A stretch of 64,000 nt of DNA from Paraescarpia echinospica (lineage: Eukaryota > Annelida > Polychaeta > Sabellida > Siboglinidae), in contig CM034534.1 of NCBI GenBank assembly GCA_020002185.1, forward strand, positions 9,687,492-9,751,491. The letters run 5' to 3'. Shown piece by piece: positions 59,265 to 64,000 of the stretch. Position 1 is the first letter of the stretch. Each line of letters begins with the position of its first letter. A model generated the notes under the pieces. That model did no database searches. It had not been told where the DNA came from and saw nothing but the letters and a program-made list of their open reading frames with translations. Position numbers and translations under genes: made by a program.

Positions 59265-60140
59265 GTTAGGGGAAGGTGGAATAAAACGGCCCCCCGTCAA
59301 AGGTGGCCACCCCCTTATATCTCCGCTATAAGGCCGTTGCGTTTTGCCGATCAGACAACGTTTCCTACCTTAACCTAGGTCACAGGGCATATGGCGTTCC
59401 ACACGCGACGGTGTTGAGTTGCCGGAGAATTAAAAAAAATACTCTGCGTTGATGTAAGGTGAGTGTCGTGACTTCCTAAGCATTTATGAAGAATATCAAG
59501 CAGATATTGCTTATACCTTGGTATACGATTGATAACTAATCCATGATGGACAGTGTTAACTTACACAATTTTAATATGCATATGCACACTTGTCTATGCC
59601 GGGTCATTCAGTACGCTGTCAGTGTGGGGAAAAACGGCCCCCTCAACGGTGGGGTAAAAATATATGGCACGTACCATATATATTATTCTACTTAATTACT
59701 ATTTTTTTTACAATATGCCACGGAAATACATCCGAAAGTTGACCCAAAATGCCTGGGATATAAACGCGATGGCTTTGGCCACTGCGGCCAAGGAATGGGG
59801 AGAAATGGGATTCAAAAAAGCAGCTAAAGAGTTTGGCATACCTAGAACGACTCTGAAGAGAAGATATAAAGATGTCAATAAGTATGCTAAAGGAACTGCC
59901 AAAACACTCGGTCGTCTTATGGTAAGCAATGTTGGTATTTTCGCGTCAATCTCACAGCGACCTACTGCACAGCAACACAATGACATAAACGTCGTGTTTT
60001 TTTCAGACGACATTCTCTCCAGCGTAGAGCGTGACCTGGTGAAGTACAAGGTGGAGATGGGAGAGATGATGTTCGGGGCCGGAATTACAGAAGTTCGAAA
60101 ACTAGCGTTTCAACTAGTTGTGGCAATGGGTTGATGCACC
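59265..60140 (+). mobile_element. pogo/Tigger-like element, 5' part
   Basis: Begins near GGGGAAGGTGGAATAAAACG and contains a transposase-like ORF, then passes into a 34-bp satellite. The opposite end is not in the window. Confidence 0.65.
59715..60134 (+). pseudogene. pogo-like transposase N-terminal fragment (Psq-type HTH)
   Basis: MPRKYIRKLTQNAWDINAMA and AAKEFGIPRTTLKRRYKD form a Psq/pipsqueak-like helix-turn-helix, followed by KGTAKTLGRL and TEVRKLAFQLVVAMG, the order seen in Tigger-like proteins. The ATG at 59715 is preferred over 59664 because MPRKY is the family start. An intron-like GTAAGC...TTTCAG at 59923-60007 would break the frame if spliced. The ORF stops where the satellite starts; the DDE domain is not in view. 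Confidence 0.8.
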
Positions 60141-63100
60141 GTTTCAACTAGCTGTGGCAATGGGTTGATGCACCGTTTCAACTAGTTGTGGCAATGGGTT
60201 GATGCACCGTTTCAACTAGTTGTGGCAATGGGTTGATGCACCGTTTCAACTCGTTGTGGCAATGGGTCGATGCACCGTTTCAACTAGTTGTGGCAATGGG
60301 TTGATGCACCGTTTCAACTAGCTGTGGCAATGGGTTGATGCTCCGTTTCAACTAGTTGTGGCAATGGGTTGATGCACCGTTTCAACAAGTTGTGGCAATG
60401 GGTCGATGCGCCATTTCAACTAGTTGTGGCAATGGGTTGATGCACCGTTTCAACTAGTTGTGGTAATGGGTTGATGCACCGTTTCAACTGGCTGTGGCAA
60501 TGGGTTGATGCACCGTTTCAACTAGTTGTGGCAATGGGTTGATGCACCGTTTCAACTGGCTGTGGGAATGGGTTGATGCACCGTTTCAACTAGCTGTGGC
60601 AATGGGTTGATGCACCGTTTCAACTAGCTGTGGCAATGGGTTGATGCACCGTTTCAACTAGTTGTGGCAATGGGTTGATGCACCGTTTCAACTAGCTGTG
60701 GCAATGGGTTGATGCACCGTTTCAACTAGTTGTGGCAATGGGTTGATGCACCGTTTCAACTAGCTGTGGCAATGGGTTGATGCACCGTTTCAACTAGCTG
60801 TGGCAATGGGTTGATGCACCGTTTCAACTAGCTGTGGCAATGGGTTGATGCACCGTTTCAACTAGCTGTGGCAATGGGTTGATGCACCGTTTCAACTAGC
60901 TGTGGCAATGGGTTGATGCACCGTTTCAACTAGCTGTGGCAATGGGTTGATGCACCGTTTCAACTAGCTGTGGCAATGGGTTGATGCACCGTTTCAACTG
61001 GCTGTGGCAATGGGTTGATGCACCGTTTCAACTAGCTGTGGCAATGGGTTGATGCACCGTTTCAACTAGCTGTGGCAATGGGTTGATGCACCGTTTCAAC
61101 TAGTTGTGGCAATGGGTTGATGCACCGTTTCAACTAGCTGTGGCAATGGGTTGATGCACCGTTTCAACTAGCTGTGGCAATGGGTTGATGCACCGTTTCA
61201 ACTAGTTGTGGCAATGGGTTGATGCACCGTTTCAACTAGCTGTGGCAATGGGTTGATGCACCGTTTCAACTAGTTGTGGCAATGGGTTGATGCACCGTTT
61301 CAACTAGCTGTGGCAATTGGTTGATGCACCGTTTCAACTAGTTGTGGCAATGGGTTGATGCACCGTTTCAACTAGTTGTGGCAATGGGTTGATGCACCGT
61401 TTCAACTAGCTGTGGCAATGGGTTGATGCACCGTTTCAACTAGCTGTGGCAATGGGTTGATGCACCGTTTCAACTAGCTGTGGCAATGGGTTGATGCACC
61501 GTTTCAACTGGTTGTGGCAATGGGTTGATGCACCGTTTCAACTAGCTGTGGCAATGGGTTGATGCACCGTTTCAACTAGCTATGGGAATGGGTTGATGCA
61601 CCGTTTCAACTAGCTGTGGAATGGATTGATGCACCGTTTCAACTGGCTGTGGCAATGGGTTGATGCACCGTTTCAACTGGCTGTGGCAATTGGTTGATGC
61701 ACCGTTTCAACTAGCTGTGGCAATTTGTTGATGCACCGTTTCAACTTGTTGTGGCAATGGGTTGATGCACCGTTTCAACTAGTTGTGGCAATGGGTTGAT
61801 GCATCGTTTAAACAAGTTGTGGCAATGGGTCGATGCACCATTTCAACTAGTTGTGGCAATGGGTTGATGCACCGTTTCAACTAGTTGTGGTAATGGGTTG
61901 ATGCACCGTTTCAACTGGCTGTGGCAATGGGTTGATGCACCGTTTCAACTAGCTGTGGCAATGGGTTGATGCACCGTTTCAACTGGCTGTGGGAATGGGT
62001 TGATGCACCGTTTCAACTGGCTGTGGGAATGGGTTGATGCACCGTTTCAACTAGCTGTGGCAATGGGTTGATGCACCGTTTCAACTAGCTGTGGCAATGG
62101 GTTGATGCACCGTTTCAACTAGTTGTGGCAATGGGTTGATGCACCGTTTCAACTAGCTGTGGCAATGGGTTGATGCACTGTTTCAACTAGTTGTGGCAAT
62201 GGGTTGATGCACCGTTTCAACAAGCTGTGGCAATGGGTTGATGCACCGTTTCAACTAGCTGTGGGAATGGATTGATGCACCGTTTCAACTGGCTGTGGCA
62301 ATGGGTTGATGCACCGTTTCAACTAGCTGTGGCAATGGGTTGATGCACCGTTTCAACTAGCTGTGGCAATGGATTGATGCACCGTTTCAACTAGTTGTGG
62401 CAATGGGTTGATGCACCGTTTCAACTAGTTGTGGCAATGGGTTGATGCACCGTTTCAACTAGCTGTGGCAATGGGTTGATGCACCGTTTCAACTAGTTGT
62501 GGCAATGGGTTGATGCACCGTTTCAACTGGCTGTGGGAATGGGTTGATGCACCGTTTCAACTGGCTGTGGGAATGGGTTGATGCACCGTTTCAACTAGCT
62601 GTGGCAATGGGTTGATGCACCGTTTCAACTAGCTGTGGCAATGGGTTGATGCACCGTTTCAACTAGCTGTGGCAATGGGTTGATGCACCGTTTCAACTTG
62701 CTGTGGCAATGGGTTGATGCACCGTTTCAACTAGTTGTGGCAATGGGTTGATGCACCGTTTCAACTAGCTGTGGCAATGGGTTGATGCACCGTTTCAACT
62801 TGTTGTGGCAATGGGTTGATGCACCGTTTCAACTAGCTGTGGCAATGGGTTGATGCACGGTTTCAACTAGCTGTGGGAATGGGTTGATGCACCGTTTCAA
62901 CTAGCTGTGGCAATGGGTTGATGCACCGTTTCAACTAGTTGTGGCAATGGGTTGATGCACCGTTTCAACTAGCTGTGGCAATGGGTTGATGCACCGTTTC
63001 AACTAGCTGTGGCAATGGGTTGATGCGCCGTTTCAACTAGTTATGGCAATGGGTTGATGCACCGTTTCAATTAGCTGTGGCAATGGGTTGATGCACCGTT

Positions 63101-63502
63101 TCAACTAGCTGTGGCAATGGGTTGATGCACCGTTTCAACTAGCTGTGGCAATGGGTTGATGCACCGTTTCAACTAGCTGTGGCAATGGGTTGATGCACCG
63201 TTTCAACTAGCTGTGGCAATGGGTTGATGCACCGTTTCAACTAGCTGTGGCAATGGGTTGATGCACCGTTTCAACTAGTTGTGGCAATGGGTTGATGCAC
63301 GGTTTCAACTAGCTGTGGCAATGGATTGATGCACCGTTTCAACTGGCTGTGGCAATGGGTTGATGCACCGTTTCAACTAGCTGTGGCAATGGGTTGATGC
63401 ACCGTTTCAACTAGCTGTGGCAATTTGTTGATGCACCGTTTCAACTTGTTGTGGCAATGGGTTGATGCACCGTTTCAACAAGTTGTGGCAATGGGTCGAT
63501 GC
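60107..63502. repeat. 34-bp satellite, about 100 units, seeded in the pogo ORF
   Basis: Unit GTTTCAACTAGCTGTGGCAA followed by TGGGTTGATGCACC. The first copy codes for the end of the transposase fragment (FQLVVAMG). Very homogeneous; it runs into the N gap and probably continues. Confidence 0.96.
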
Positions 63503-64000
63503 NNNNNNNNNNNNNNNNNNNNNNNNNNNNNNNNNNNNNNNNNNNNNNNNNNNNNNNNNNNNNNNNNNNNNNNNNNNNNNNNNNNNNNNNNNNNNNNNNN
63601 NNNNNNNNNNNNNNNNNNNNNNNNNNNNNNNNNNNNNNNNNNNNNNNNNNNNNNNNNNNNNNNNNNNNNNNNNNNNNNNNNNNNNNNNNNNNNNNNNNNN
63701 NNNNNNNNNNNNNNNNNNNNNNNNNNNNNNNNNNNNNNNNNNNNNNNNNNNNNNNNNNNNNNNNNNNNNNNNNNNNNNNNNNNNNNNNNNNNNNNNNNNN
63801 NNNNNNNNNNNNNNNNNNNNNNNNNNNNNNNNNNNNNNNNNNNNNNNNNNNNNNNNNNNNNNNNNNNNNNNNNNNNNNNNNNNNNNNNNNNNNNNNNNNN
63901 NNNNNNNNNNNNNNNNNNNNNNNNNNNNNNNNNNNNNNNNNNNNNNNNNNNNNNNNNNNNNNNNNNNNNNNNNNNNNNNNNNNNNNNNNNNNNNNNNNNN
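63503..64000. other. assembly gap (N)
   Basis: 498 N at the window end, following a satellite array, so probably a collapsed or unsequenced part of it. Confidence 0.98.

Noticed and set aside
59664..59714. Upstream ATG of the pogo ORF
   Set aside because: The added residues are hydrophobic and AT-driven; MPRKY at 59715 is the usual start of the family.

Overview
The window is animal nuclear DNA: two intron-rich genes with canonical splice sites, buried in transposons and tandem arrays. Gene content, a tRNA-headed SINE family and the satellite load suggest a marine invertebrate, perhaps a mollusc; the species call is inference only. All ORFs longer than about 200 codons belong to a retrotransposon or are artefacts of repeats.

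Left part, minus strand, 637-15317: a gene of the mitochondrial glycerol-3-phosphate acyltransferase family (GPAT1/GPAT2 type). I could assemble 15 exons (627 codons, frame intact) by following splice phases and similarity to the family; the C-terminal exons lie beyond base 1. The acyltransferase fold is recognisable, but the motif I histidine is arginine and the motif II arginines are missing, so it looks like a GPAT2-like pseudoenzyme.

Middle, plus strand, 19142-54408: a complete galactocerebrosidase gene (GALC, a lysosomal GH59 enzyme), 18 coding exons, 2067 nt, 688 residues, frame intact. The acid/base Glu183 and nucleophile Glu259 are present with the spacing (76 residues) known in mammals. 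The two genes are head to head, about 3.8 kb apart.

Transposons fill the GALC introns: a deleted LTR element with a clear primer-binding site (intron 1), a decayed Tc1 (intron 9), hAT-like MITEs (intergenic, introns 9, 10 and 11), a SINE family (one copy split by a MITE, one by a gypsy element) and a frameshifted Ty3/gypsy element (intron 13). Downstream, 54.6-59 kb is a patchwork of repeats, followed by a pogo/Tigger-like transposase fragment that runs into a 34-bp satellite and an N gap.

The most unusual signal is that many tandem arrays start on exon-intron junctions. GALC exon 6 (39 nt, carrying the catalytic Glu) plus four donor bases is repeated exactly 16 times at 43 bp. The donor of exon 7 (a GC donor) repeats at 41 bp and that of exon 8 at 31 bp. 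The donor of GPAT exon 12 lies at the edge of a 3-kb 38-bp array, GPAT exon 5 has arrays on both sides, and the 34-bp satellite starts inside the pogo ORF.
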